64,000 bases of DNA from Streptomyces lanatus (GTDB lineage: Bacteria; Actinomycetota; Actinomycetes; Streptomycetales; Streptomycetaceae): NCBI RefSeq assembly GCF_014655715.1, contig NZ_BNBM01000015.1, positions 124,001-188,000 of the forward strand, read 5' to 3'. Positions 25,771 through 34,216 of the stretch are shown here, piece by piece; within the stretch, counting starts at the first letter, position 1, and every line of letters begins with the position of its first letter. The notes beneath the pieces were generated by a model. It saw nothing but the letters and a program-made list of their open reading frames with translations, ran no database searches and was not told the DNA's origin. A program made the position numbers and the translations under genes.

Positions 25771-26574
25771 ATGTCCCACACCGCTCACATACGCAGCCAC
25801 CGGAAGCCCCGCCGCACCGCGACGACGACCATCGCGATGCGTGCCGGAGTTGCCGGTGGCGTCCTCAGCATGGCAGCGGCTGGCGCGGCGGCCACGGCGA
25901 ACGCCGCCGAGCCGGTGACGCAGACCCTCGAACTGCCCACCCTCACGGGTGACCTGGCGGACCAGCTCGCCCAGTCCGCCGACGCCACACAGCTGGCGGC
26001 GGCGAACTACGAGCTCGACGCCCAGCGTGACGCGGCCGCCGCCGCGGCCGCCAAGGAAGCCAAGAAGGACCTCGCGGAGGCCAAGAAGAAGGCCGAGGCG
26101 AAGAAGAAGGCCGAGGAGGCCCGCAGGGCCGCCGCCGAGGAGGCCGCCTCCCGCAGCGCCGAGCGCACCACCCTGTCCGCCTCCGCGTCCACGAGCACGG
26201 ACGTGGCCGCTCCCGCGAGCGGCAGCGTCGGGACGGTCATCGCCTTCCTCCAGGCGCAGGTGGGCGACGCCTACGTCATGGGTGCCACCGGCCCCAACGC
26301 GTGGGACTGCTCCAGCCTGGTCCAGGCCGCGTTCAAGCAGGTCGGCGTCGACCTGCCGCGGGTCTCGCAGGACCAGTCGATGGCCGGCACCGACATTCCG
26401 CTCTCCGACATCCAGGTCGGCGACATCCTCTACTGGGGCGGCAAGGGCTCCGCCTACCATGTGGGTGTCTACATCGGTAACGGCCAGTACCTGGACGCGG
26501 CCAACCCCTCCAAGGGCGTCGTCATCCAGGACCTGTCCGGGTACCCGGCGTCGGGCGCGGTGCGCGTCCTCTGA
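25771..26574 (+). CDS. NlpC/P60-domain secreted endopeptidase
   Basis: This is an exported cell-wall peptidase. A signal peptide with an Arg-rich start (HIRSHRKPRR) covers residues 1-47, ending NAAEP. Next comes an Ala/Lys/Glu-rich helical region (about 75-130, KKAEAKKKAEEARR). That region is predicted to be a coiled coil and is the usual spacer in this family. The C-terminal NlpC/P60 domain (about 155-267) has the catalytic Cys in NAWDCSSLVQAAF and the His in AYHVGVYIG. A third residue is probably in the following strand. Such enzymes cut stem peptides of peptidoglycan. The start is uncertain: the ATG at 25771 fits family N-termini, but the nearest GGAGGAG is about 20 bases away. The ATG at 25741 would add ten residues. 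Confidence 0.88.
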   Translation: MSHTAHIRSHRKPRRTATTTIAMRAGVAGGVLSMAAAGAAATANAAEPVTQTLELPTLTGDLADQLAQSADATQLAAANYELDAQRDAAAAAAAKEAKKDLAEAKKKAEAKKKAEEARRAAAEEAASRSAERTTLSASASTSTDVAAPASGSVGTVIAFLQAQVGDAYVMGATGPNAWDCSSLVQAAFKQVGVDLPRVSQDQSMAGTDIPLSDIQVGDILYWGGKGSAYHVGVYIGNGQYLDAANPSKGVVIQDLSGYPASGAVRVL

Positions 26575-26589
26575 GCCGGTAGGGATCGT

Positions 26590-26638
26590 CGTAAGGGCCG
26601 CAGCCGCTCGGGGGCAGCGGCCCTTACGCCTCGTTCGA
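26590..26638. terminator. bidirectional terminator hairpin
   Basis: CGTAAGGGCCGC pairs perfectly with GCGGCCCTTACG (12 bp) around a 25-base loop. It lies between the convergent NlpC/P60 gene and the flavoprotein gene and can serve both. Confidence 0.82.
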
Positions 26639-26669
26639 GCACGACGTCTCGCCCGAAGACCCTTACGGC

Positions 26670-28496
26670 TCAGCCCAGGTCGAAGGTGTTGGGCAGGCCC
26701 AGCTTGTAGCGCACCTCGTCGACCCGCTTGAGCGGCTCCAGCTCCGGGGGCCGGTACAGTTCCCAGATCTCACAGCGCTCGGCGCCCGAATTGTCCGCGT
26801 CCAGGAGCGCGTTGACCGCCAGGCGTGCCGACTCGTTGGCGCCCTCCATCGTCGCGAGGTCGACGTCGGTGCGGACGTAGTCACCCGCGAGGAAGAAGTT
26901 CGGGACCTTTGTGCGGGCCGTGGGGCGGTTGTAGAGCGTGCCTGTGGGATGGATGAGGAGCTGTTCGCGGTTGCGCGGCTCGGGGCCGCCCAGACCCGTC
27001 ACCGCGGGGTCCATGAACCAGCCGAGGCGGTCCTCGTCCCGGAGCGTGGTCTTGCCGGCGTCGTTCAGGCCGTCCTTCAGCTGGGCCCAGAGTTCGGCGA
27101 CGACCTCCTCCTTGGTGCACTCCTTGGCCGTCTTGCCATACAGGATGCCCGGCTTGTCCCACTCCGAGATGATGGCGGAGAGACAGTCGTGGGCACGGCC
27201 GTCGCCGTAGTCGCGCGGGAAGTCCCGTCCGGCCCAGAACTGGGCCTGGCCGACGGCGGTCACCGACCAGGGTGAGTCGAGGCAGTTGATGTGGCCGTGC
27301 ACGACCGGGGTGGGTGTGCGCAGGTAGAACATCACGCCGGTCATCCAGTCCGCCTGGAGCGCGTCGCAGCGTGCGAGCTGCGGGTCGGCCGCGCGCAGCG
27401 CAGGGCCCCACGTCAGACGGGCGTGCTCGACGGGGAGCGCGGAGACGTAGTGGTCGGCGGTCACGGTGCGTTCGTCGCCGCCGTCGCGGGCCGAGATGCG
27501 GACGCCGGTCACCCGGCCGCCGTCGTAGCGGACCTCGTGGACCTGGGTGCCGAGGACGAACTGGACACCGAGGGAGCGCAGGTGGGCCTCCCAGGGGTCG
27601 ATCCACGCCTCACTGGTTGGGGCGTTCAGGACGCGGTCGATGTCGGCGTCGCCGTCCATGCCTCGGCCAAGCAGGCCCCACAGGAGCAGGGCCTCGATGA
27701 TGACGCGCCCCACGGTCCGGGTGGACGCCACCTCCGCGCGCGTGGCGACCAGGTTGCGGGTCTGGCCGATGCCTAGGACCGTCCGGTACTCCTCGCTCAT
27801 CTCCTCGGCGCGTATGAAGTCCCACCAGGCCACCTTCTCCCAGTGCTCCTCGCGGCGGGCGTCGCAGCTGGTGAGGTGGACGAGGAGGCGGTCGGCGAAG
27901 TACGCGACCTCGTGGGCGGGCAGGCGGGTGCCGAGGTCGAGGACCGACAGGAGCTGGTCGCGGATCCAGCCGAGGGTGAGATCGCCGGGGCCGGGCGGCG
28001 TGGTCGCGCGGCGCAGCGGGAAGTGCAGGTCGGGCCGGCCGCCGGAGCGGGCGAAAAGGGCCTCGGTGCCGCTGACGAGGTTGTCGTGGACGCCGTGCGC
28101 GTTGCCGGGGACCGGGATGCGGCGCATCGTGTCCGGCAGGTTCCGGTAGAAGCCGGGGAAGAAGCGGAAGCCGTGCTCGGCGGGGAGGTCGGCGCGGCCG
28201 CCGGCGGCTGTTCCGGGGACGGGCATCGAGCGGGCCTTGCCGCCGAGGGCGTCGTAGTACTCGTAGACGGTGACGACGTAGCCGCGTTCGGCGAGTTCCT
28301 GGGCGGCGCTCAGGCCGGAGACTCCGCCGCCGAGGACGGCGACCCGTCTGGCACCGGCTGCCTTCGCGCTGCCGGCGGGCCATAAGGCGACGGCGCCCGC
28401 CACTGACCCGGCACCGGCGAGGAAGCGTCTGCGGGAGTGGCCGGACGGTGTGTGACCTGTCTTCTCCTGGGGCTCCCGTATGTGTTCTGTTGTCAT
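26670..28496 (-). CDS. Tat-exported FAD-dependent amine-oxidase-fold oxidoreductase
   Basis: This 608-residue flavoprotein is predicted to fold around FAD before export. The twin-arginine signal SRRRFLAGAG is at about residues 20-30, followed by a hydrophobic stretch ending SAKAAGA. The FAD motif VAVLGGGVSGLSAAQEL follows near residue 52. The C-terminal FFLAGDYVRT.V.LATMEGANESARLA is the usual closing motif of phytoene desaturase/amine oxidase relatives. The substrate cannot be inferred; hydroxysqualene- or carotenoid-type desaturases share the fold but are not secreted. Start ATG 28496 is the first that places the Tat motif near the N-terminus; the reading to 28565 has no ribosome site. Divergent from peptide deformylase with 89 bases between. 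Confidence 0.85.
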   Translation of the reverse strand: MTTEHIREPQEKTGHTPSGHSRRRFLAGAGSVAGAVALWPAGSAKAAGARRVAVLGGGVSGLSAAQELAERGYVVTVYEYYDALGGKARSMPVPGTAAGGRADLPAEHGFRFFPGFYRNLPDTMRRIPVPGNAHGVHDNLVSGTEALFARSGGRPDLHFPLRRATTPPGPGDLTLGWIRDQLLSVLDLGTRLPAHEVAYFADRLLVHLTSCDARREEHWEKVAWWDFIRAEEMSEEYRTVLGIGQTRNLVATRAEVASTRTVGRVIIEALLLWGLLGRGMDGDADIDRVLNAPTSEAWIDPWEAHLRSLGVQFVLGTQVHEVRYDGGRVTGVRISARDGGDERTVTADHYVSALPVEHARLTWGPALRAADPQLARCDALQADWMTGVMFYLRTPTPVVHGHINCLDSPWSVTAVGQAQFWAGRDFPRDYGDGRAHDCLSAIISEWDKPGILYGKTAKECTKEEVVAELWAQLKDGLNDAGKTTLRDEDRLGWFMDPAVTGLGGPEPRNREQLLIHPTGTLYNRPTARTKVPNFFLAGDYVRTDVDLATMEGANESARLAVNALLDADNSGAERCEIWELYRPPELEPLKRVDEVRYKLGLPNTFDLG

Positions 28497-28585
28497 GGAT
28501 CCCGGAGGGTAGGGAGGGGCTTCGAAGGTAGGAAGTCCGATTCCCGGCCACCTCAGCATCCTCACAAATACAAGGAGGCACAGCC

Positions 28586-29212
28586 ATGCCGAGCGTGTTC
28601 GTTCAGGGCAGGCCCGTCGAGTCGTATCCGCCGCTCGCGCCCGAGGCCCGGCGCGGGTCGGTGCGCAGGATCACCGAGGTCGGCGAGGAGGTGTTGCACA
28701 AGCCGTGCCGGGACGTGACGGAGTTCGGGCCCGACCTCGCCGCGCTCATCGACGACATGTTCCTGACGATGTACGTCGCCGAAGGGGCGGGGCTCGCGGC
28801 GAACCAAGTCGGGGTGAATCTGCGGCTGTTCGTGTACGACTGCCCGGACGACGACGGGGTCCGGCATGTCGGGCATATCGCCAATCCGGTGCTGGAGCCG
28901 CTCGACGCGGCGCACCGGAGACTGCTGGACGACAGCGAGGGGTGCCTGTCGGTGCCCGGTGCCGTCATGGACGTACCGCGTCCGGACCGGGCCGTGGTGC
29001 GCGGGTTCGACAAGGACGGCGAGCCGATCGTGATCGAGGGCACGGGGTACTTCGCCCGGTGCCTGGCGCACGAGTCCGATCACTGCGGCGGGCAGGTCTA
29101 CATCGACCGGCTCTCCAAGCGGGAACGCAAGGACGCGCTGCGGCAGGTGGCGGACCGGCGGGAGGAGGTGTTCGCGCGCCGGGCCGCCAGGGCCGCTGCC
29201 CTCAGCGGCTGA
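28586..29212 (+). CDS. def: peptide deformylase
   Basis: This enzyme removes the formyl group from the N-terminal methionine of nascent proteins. All three catalytic motifs are intact: GAGLAANQVGV (motif 1, near residue 70), EGCLSVP (motif 2, metal Cys, near 120) and HESDHCGG (motif 3, HExxH, near 162). The protein has 208 residues; the N-terminal 25 residues before the core are longer than in E. coli, as usual for actinobacteria. AAGGAGG lies 7 bases before the ATG. Streptomycetes carry several def genes, so this may be one of a set. Confidence 0.94.
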   Translation: MPSVFVQGRPVESYPPLAPEARRGSVRRITEVGEEVLHKPCRDVTEFGPDLAALIDDMFLTMYVAEGAGLAANQVGVNLRLFVYDCPDDDGVRHVGHIANPVLEPLDAAHRRLLDDSEGCLSVPGAVMDVPRPDRAVVRGFDKDGEPIVIEGTGYFARCLAHESDHCGGQVYIDRLSKRERKDALRQVADRREEVFARRAARAAALSG

Positions 29213-29235
29213 TCCCGCCGCCGGGCTGAAACACA

Positions 29236-29271
29236 TGTCGGGTGCCGCTCCAGAGGGAGCGGCACCCGACA
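29236..29271. terminator. bidirectional terminator, 16-bp perfect stem
   Basis: TGTCGGGTGCCGCTCC pairs perfectly with GGAGCGGCACCCGACA around an AGAG tetraloop. It lies between the convergent def and LAXTG genes. It is the longest uninterrupted stem I noticed in the window. Confidence 0.88.
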
Positions 29272-29286
29272 GCGCGCGAGGTTACG

Positions 29287-30981
29287 TCAGGCGGCGATGC
29301 CGCCACCCTGCGCCGCCCGGCGGCGCAGGTACAGCACCAGGACCGTCCCCAGGCCGAGCGCGAGGACCGCGCCCCCGGCGATCAGCGTCACACCGCCGGC
29401 ACCGGTGAGGGCCAGGCCGCCGTCGGTGTCGGTTCCCGTGTCACCGCCGGAGATGTCACCGCCCGTGCCGCCGCCGGTGGAGGAGCCGGAGCCGCCGTCC
29501 GTGCCGGCGGAGGAACCGCCGCCCGTCGTGCCGCCGTTCGAGGTGCCCCCGTCGGACGAGCCGGTACCGCCGTCCGCCGACCCGCCGGTGCCGTTGAGCA
29601 CGATCCAGGCCGAGTCGTTGGACTTGTCGGACTCGGACGGGTTGTCCCAGTCGGGCAGCGCCACCTTCGCCTTGGCGTTCTGCACGACCCGGTCGATGCG
29701 CAGGTCGAACGGGAAGCTCAGCTTCGCGTCCTCCAGGAGCGGGGTGTCCACGAAGCAGAGGTAGCCCTTGGTGCCCTCGGCGATCTCCGTCGCCATGCAG
29801 GACTCGGGAGCCTTGGTGACCTTCGCCCCCTCGGGGATCTCCACCGTGAAGCCGATCGGCTCGCCGCCGGAGCGCAGGGCGCTGATCCAGGCCGGACCGT
29901 TGTTGCGGAAGCCGAGCTTCGCCGTGACGGTGTCGCCCGCCGCGCCCTTGAGGGAGGCGCCGGCCAGCTCCAGGTCGTACTTGTTCGTCGCGGGCAGGTC
30001 CAGCTCGGCGTAGCGGGTGTAGTCCGCCGGGTTCGCGCCGGGGACCTCCTTCAGCTTCAGGTCCGGGCCGGTGCCGGGCCGGTAGTTTCCGGACTCGAGC
30101 AGGCTCTTCGCCTCGGTCGGGCTGACCGCGGAGAAGCCGTAGTTGAAGATGTCGTACAGCGCGAAGTCGGCGGTCTTCACCTTCAGCGGCCCGGTCAGCG
30201 CGTACGCCGTCCCCGCCTTGATGGTGTCGGAGAAGGTGCAGATCGCCTCCGTGCCCTGGTCCAGCAGGGGTCCGGTGGTCACCTCGTCGTAGGCGCAGTT
30301 GCCGTACGAGTCGGGGAAGGACAGGCCGCGGGAGCCGTGGAAGCGCAGCACGGCGCCCTCGGAGTCCATGGCGCCCTTGTTGCGCAGGCCCACGGGCGCC
30401 GCATAGGTGTCGCCGGCCTCGAGGCCCTTCGGCAGCGACAGCTCGCGGTTGACGAACTCGGCGCCGCCCACCAGCACGTCGATGTCGAGCGGCGTGAAGT
30501 CCAGCCCCTCACCCTCGCCGGTGACCTTGATGGTGCCGAAGTCGCCGGCCGCGCTGTCGTCGCCCACATCGACCCGGATGTCGCCGACGCGGTTGTACGT
30601 CTGACCGGCGTACAGCTCGGAGCCGTCGCAGACCGCGACCAGGCCGTCGGCGTCGCAGGGCAGCTTCACGGAGGCGACGCCCGCGAGCGCGGAGGCGTCG
30701 ATACGGATCTTGTAGTCGCCGTTGAACACGGTCGGGATCTCGCCGTCGCCCTCGAACTCCTCACCCGGGACGTTCAGTCGCAGCTGGACCTGCGGCTCCG
30801 TGGCGTCTCCATTGTCGGAGTCGAGCGACAGGTCGACCCGGTTCTGACCGGTGATCGTCACGGGCAGCGGCGCGTCCACGGCATGGGCGGTGCCCGCGAG
30901 ACCGACGGCGGCCAGCCCCGTGGCGGCCAGCAGCCCCACGGATCTGAGCCGCCAGGTCCGCCGTACTGACTGGAGGGTCAT
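29287..30981 (-). CDS. cell-wall-anchored protein with LAXTG sorting signal
   Basis: This 564-residue secreted protein is of unknown function. An N-terminal signal peptide (residues 1-33, ending GTAHA) leads into a long acidic, beta-rich extracellular part. There follows a Ser/Gly/Thr low-complexity stalk (about 460-520). At about residue 523 is LALTG, which fits the LAXTG recognition motif of Streptomyces class E sortases. A hydrophobic span and an RRR tail come after it. The protein should thus be linked covalently to peptidoglycan. Parts such as AKLGFRNNGPAWIS resemble the repeated beta-sandwich modules of surface proteins, but I cannot name a domain. It is a single gene with GAGAG 7 bases before the ATG, and shares a terminator with def. 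Confidence 0.83.
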   Translation of the reverse strand: MTLQSVRRTWRLRSVGLLAATGLAAVGLAGTAHAVDAPLPVTITGQNRVDLSLDSDNGDATEPQVQLRLNVPGEEFEGDGEIPTVFNGDYKIRIDASALAGVASVKLPCDADGLVAVCDGSELYAGQTYNRVGDIRVDVGDDSAAGDFGTIKVTGEGEGLDFTPLDIDVLVGGAEFVNRELSLPKGLEAGDTYAAPVGLRNKGAMDSEGAVLRFHGSRGLSFPDSYGNCAYDEVTTGPLLDQGTEAICTFSDTIKAGTAYALTGPLKVKTADFALYDIFNYGFSAVSPTEAKSLLESGNYRPGTGPDLKLKEVPGANPADYTRYAELDLPATNKYDLELAGASLKGAAGDTVTAKLGFRNNGPAWISALRSGGEPIGFTVEIPEGAKVTKAPESCMATEIAEGTKGYLCFVDTPLLEDAKLSFPFDLRIDRVVQNAKAKVALPDWDNPSESDKSNDSAWIVLNGTGGSADGGTGSSDGGTSNGGTTGGGSSAGTDGGSGSSTGGGTGGDISGGDTGTDTDGGLALTGAGGVTLIAGGAVLALGLGTVLVLYLRRRAAQGGGIAA

Positions 30982-31158
30982 CGAGTGCTCTCTCGTCGAT
31001 GGGAGGGTGCCCGAGCGGGCACACCCCCTTCGACCTGCGCCGACGCCGCCGCGTTGTCCACAGATTCATCACAGCGGGGTCACATTCCCGCAAACACCAC
31101 CGGCCTCGACCACCTCAAAGCACCCAAAGAGCCCAACTCTCCCCGAGTGCTCAGGTCT

Positions 31159-32442
31159 TCACGCCTTCGGCGCCACCTTGCTCAGCCCGTTGATGATGCG
31201 GTCCATCGCGTCGCCGCCGGTCGGGTCCGTGAGGTTCGCGAGCATCTTCAGGGTGAACTTCATCAGCAGCGGGTGGGTCAGACCGCGCTGGGTCGCGATC
31301 TTCATGACCTTCGGGTTGCCGATGAGCTTCACGAAGGCGCGGCCCAGCGTGTAGTAGCCGCCGTAGGTGTCCTTCAGGACGCGCGGGTAGCGCTGGAGGG
31401 CGAGTTCGCGGCTCGCGGGCGTCGGGCGGGCGTGGGCCTGGACGATGACGTCGGCGGCGATCTGGCCGGACTCCATGGCGTAGGCGATGCCCTCGCCGTT
31501 GAAGGGGTTCACCAGCCCGCCGGCGTCACCGACGAGCAGCAGCCCGCGCGTGTAGTGGGGCTGGCGGTTGAAGGCCATGGGCAGGGCGGCGCCGCGGATC
31601 GGGCCGGTCATGTTCTCCGGCGTGTAGCCCCAGTCCTCCGGCATGGAGGCGCACCAGGCCTTCAGGACCTCACGCCAGTCCAGTTCCTTGAAGGAGTCGG
31701 AGGTGTTGAGGACGCCCAGGCCGACGTTCGAGGTGCCGTCGCCCATGCCGAAGATCCAGCCGTAGCCGGGCAGCAGCCGGTCCTCGGGGCCGCGGCGGTC
31801 CCAGAGTTCCAGCCAGGACTCCAGGTAGTCGTCGTCGTGGCGCGGCGACTCGAAGTACGTCCGTACGGCGACGCCCATCGGGCGGTCCTCACGACGGTGC
31901 AGGCCCATCGCCAGCGACAGCCGCGTCGAGTTGCCGTCGGCGGCCACCACCAGGGGCGCGTGGAAGGTGACCTCGCGCTTCTCCTCGCCGAGCTTGGCGT
32001 GGACGCCGGTGATCCGGCCGGTGCGGTCGTCGATGATCGGGGCGCCGACGTTGCAGCGCTCGTAGAGCCGGGCGCCGGCCTTCTGGGCCTGGCGGGCGAG
32101 TTGCTCGTCGAAGTCGTCGCGCTTGCGGACGAGGCCGTAGTCGGGGAAGGAGGCGAGATCCGGCCAGTCCAGCTGGAGGCGGACGCCGCCGCCGATGATG
32201 CGCAGGCCCTTGTTGCGCAGCCAGCCGGCCTCCTCGGAGATGTCGATGCCCATGGCCACGAGCTGTTTCGTGGCTCGCGGGGTGAGGCCGTCGCCGCAGA
32301 CCTTCTCCCGCGGGAACTCGGTCTTCTCCAGCAGGAGTACATCGAGGCCGGACTTGGCCAGGTGGTAGGCCGTCGTGGAGCCAGCCGGCCCCGCGCCGAC
32401 GACGATGACATCGGCGGTGTTTTCGGAGAGGGGCTCGGTCAC
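31159..32442 (-). CDS. geranylgeranyl reductase family flavoprotein (MenJ-like)
   Basis: The protein (427 residues) belongs to the FAD enzymes that reduce isoprenoid double bonds. VIVVGAGPAGSTTAYHLA near residue 13 binds FAD. EFPREKVCGDGLTPRA near 43 is the PxxKxCGdglt motif of the geranylgeranyl-reductase family. LLLVGDAGGLVNPFNGEGI near 285 is the second FAD motif. In mycobacteria the relative MenJ reduces one double bond of the menaquinone side chain. The nearby menG and the polyprenyl synthase make that role the best guess here, since Streptomyces menaquinones are partly hydrogenated. Other members act on archaeal-type lipids or chlorophyll. GTG start with GGGGAG spaced 8 bases. Confidence 0.83.
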   Translation of the reverse strand: MTEPLSENTADVIVVGAGPAGSTTAYHLAKSGLDVLLLEKTEFPREKVCGDGLTPRATKQLVAMGIDISEEAGWLRNKGLRIIGGGVRLQLDWPDLASFPDYGLVRKRDDFDEQLARQAQKAGARLYERCNVGAPIIDDRTGRITGVHAKLGEEKREVTFHAPLVVAADGNSTRLSLAMGLHRREDRPMGVAVRTYFESPRHDDDYLESWLELWDRRGPEDRLLPGYGWIFGMGDGTSNVGLGVLNTSDSFKELDWREVLKAWCASMPEDWGYTPENMTGPIRGAALPMAFNRQPHYTRGLLLVGDAGGLVNPFNGEGIAYAMESGQIAADVIVQAHARPTPASRELALQRYPRVLKDTYGGYYTLGRAFVKLIGNPKVMKIATQRGLTHPLLMKFTLKMLANLTDPTGGDAMDRIINGLSKVAPKA

Positions 32443-32539
32443 GGCGGGATCTCCCCAAGTTCGAAATCTGTGTGCCGACCGGCACGGGACATGGGCAGTC
32501 TATTCAGCGGCATTGATCACCCGGCTGAAGGGCTGCCCT

Positions 32540-33046
32540 GTGAACCGAGCTCTCCCCGTAGTACGACTGCGTGTACCCACCGACGAGGACGCGGTGGCCT
32601 GGCACCGGGTCTTCGCCCACCCGGATGTCATGGAGTTCCACGGCGGCAGGGCCGCGGAGCTGTCCGTCTACGAGGAGCTCACCGCTCGCCAGCGCCGACA
32701 CGACGCCGAGCGGGGTTTCTGCCTGTGGACGATGCTCGACGAACGCGACCAGGTCATCGGCTTCACGGGCGCGCAGCCGTGGGAGCGGGAGTGGGGTCCC
32801 ACCGGAGAGATGGAGATCGGCTGGCGGCTCGGGCGGGAGTTCTGGGGGCAGGGGTATGTCACCGCCGCCGCGCTGCTGACGCTGGAGCGGGTGCGGGCGG
32901 CCGGGGTGACGAGCGTGGTGGCGATGGTAGACGCCCGCAACGAGAGGTCGATCGCGGTGACGCGGCGGCTGGGGATGGAGCTGGCCGAGGTGTTCACGAC
33001 ACCGGATGCCCGGCAGCAGGGGCACTGCTACCGGCTCGAACTCTGA
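32540..33046 (+). CDS. GNAT-family acetyltransferase (RimJ/RimL type)
   Basis: This 168-residue protein has the GNAT acetyl-CoA-dependent N-acyltransferase fold. Visible parts are the first strand VVRLRVPTDEDAVAWHRVF, the central EIGWRLGREFWGQGYVTAAA with the acetyl-CoA loop (family Q/R-x-x-G-x-G/A), and VVAMVDARNERSIAVTRRLGM near the end. This layout is that of RimJ/RimL-like transferases. The acceptor is unknown. I place the start at GTG 32540 because AAGGG lies 7 bases upstream; the frame is open further upstream to 32375 but that would overlap the divergent flavoprotein gene. Confidence 0.85.
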   Translation: MNRALPVVRLRVPTDEDAVAWHRVFAHPDVMEFHGGRAAELSVYEELTARQRRHDAERGFCLWTMLDERDQVIGFTGAQPWEREWGPTGEMEIGWRLGREFWGQGYVTAAALLTLERVRAAGVTSVVAMVDARNERSIAVTRRLGMELAEVFTTPDARQQGHCYRLEL

Positions 33047-33126
33047 AACCGGAGGTCCGCCATTCCGAATTCATTACCCTGAGTAATCGACTGTTACAGA
33101 AAGGCACTTGGCGCTTCCGGACGCTA

Positions 33127-33161
33127 CCCCCGGGCGGTTACCCTTCCAGTACCGCTGGGGG
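33127..33161 (+). promoter_or_regulatory. leader hairpin covering the PASTA gene ribosome site
   Basis: CCCCC (33127-33131) can pair with GGGGG (33157-33161), and CGGT (33135-33138) with ACCG (33151-33154), closing a 12-base loop. The GGGGG arm is also the start of the GGGGGTGA ribosome site of the next gene. Folding would therefore hide the site. Whether this regulates translation is inference. Confidence 0.4.
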
Positions 33162-33169
33162 TGACATCT

Positions 33170-33511
33170 GTGCGTATAACACCCAAAAAGCCCGAGGTGC
33201 GGGTTCCGAGACTCGTCGGACTGATGGCCATGGACGCGCGCGAGGCAGCGAAGTCGCACGGCCTGAACCTCAACGCGCCGGACCGGCCGGACTTCCACCT
33301 CACCGTCGTCGACTACGTCGTGCGCCAGTACCCCCAGCCCGGAGCCGAGGTGCCGCGGGACTCGATGGTCTACATCTGGTTCGACTTCGGCGAGGGAGAG
33401 GGCGGCGGAGGCATACGCGAGCCACGCATACCGCGACCACCCTCGGGCGGACTGCAACGCGAGCTCGACGAGCCCGGGGAAGACACCTACCCCGTGGTCA
33501 GCTCTGCTTGA
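33170..33511 (+). CDS. small PASTA-domain protein
   Basis: This protein of about 113 residues contains one PASTA domain (about residues 8-75). Visible are VRVPRLVGLMAMDAREAAKSHG at the start and QYPQPGAEVPRDSMVYIW at the end, the usual alpha-beta3 pattern. PASTA domains bind muropeptides or beta-lactams in PknB-type kinases and in PBPs. Here the domain stands alone with no transmembrane segment and no signal peptide, followed by an acidic and Gly/Pro/Arg-rich tail. So it may be a cytoplasmic relative with another partner. GTG 33170 has GGGGGTG spaced 6 bases; GTG 33161 would add three residues. Its end overlaps the end of menG by 14 bases, tail to tail. Confidence 0.8.
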   Translation: MRITPKKPEVRVPRLVGLMAMDAREAAKSHGLNLNAPDRPDFHLTVVDYVVRQYPQPGAEVPRDSMVYIWFDFGEGEGGGGIREPRIPRPPSGGLQRELDEPGEDTYPVVSSA

Positions 33512-34193
33512 AGCCCCGGTGCAGGGCCACGACGCCGCCCGTCAGATTCCGCCACGCCACCTTCGACCAGCCCGCCTCGCGCAGCCGCGCCGCCAGGGCC
33601 GGCTGGTCGGGCCAGGCGCGGATGGACTCGGCGAGATAGACGTAGGCGTCGGGGTTGGAGGACACCGTGCGCGCGACCGGCGGCAGGGCGCGCATCAGGT
33701 ACTCGGTGTAGACCGTGCGGAAGGGCGCCCAGGTCGGGTGGGAGAACTCGCAGATCACGACCCGGCCGCCGGGCTTCGTCACCCGGTGCATCTCACGCAG
33801 CGCGGCGTCGAAGTCCTGCACATTGCGCAGCCCGAAGGAGATGGTGACCGCGTCGAAGGTGTCGTCCCGGAACGGCAGCTTCGTCGCGTCGCCCGCCGTG
33901 AGCGGCAGCCAAGGGTGCTTCTTCTTGCCGACCTGGAGCATGCCGAGGGAGAAGTCGCAGGGGACGACGTACGCGCCGGTCCGCGCGAAGGGCAGGGACG
34001 AGGTGGCCGTGCCGGCCGCCAGGTCGAGGACCTTCTGCGCGGGGCGGGCGTCGACCGCCTTCGCCACCTCCTTGCGCCACACACGGTCCTGGCCGAGCGA
34101 CAGCACGTCATTGGTCAGGTCGTACCGTTCCGCCACGTCGTCGAACATCGAGGCGACTTCGTGCGGCTGCTTGTTCAGGGAGGCGCGGGTCAC
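33498..34193 (-). CDS. menG: demethylmenaquinone methyltransferase (UbiE/MenG)
   Basis: MenG carries out the last methylation of menaquinone synthesis, using S-adenosylmethionine. Class I methyltransferase motifs are VLDLAAGTATSS near residue 52, CDFSLGMLQVG near 78 and GDATKLPFRDDTFDAVTISF (about 97-116). UbiE family features are FGLRNVQD and KPGGRVVICEFS. It has 231 residues, the normal length. I choose the GTG at 34193 (MTRASLNKQPHEVASMFD) because it gives the family N-terminus. The frame continues upstream to 34931, but that overlaps the acyltransferase gene and is shadow. In this organism type the substrate would come from the futalosine route (mqnA, mqnC in this window). Confidence 0.94.
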   Translation of the reverse strand: MTRASLNKQPHEVASMFDDVAERYDLTNDVLSLGQDRVWRKEVAKAVDARPAQKVLDLAAGTATSSLPFARTGAYVVPCDFSLGMLQVGKKKHPWLPLTAGDATKLPFRDDTFDAVTISFGLRNVQDFDAALREMHRVTKPGGRVVICEFSHPTWAPFRTVYTEYLMRALPPVARTVSSNPDAYVYLAESIRAWPDQPALAARLREAGWSKVAWRNLTGGVVALHRGFKQS

Positions 34194-34216
34194 GTGCTCA
34201 TTCTTGCAGCACGCGT

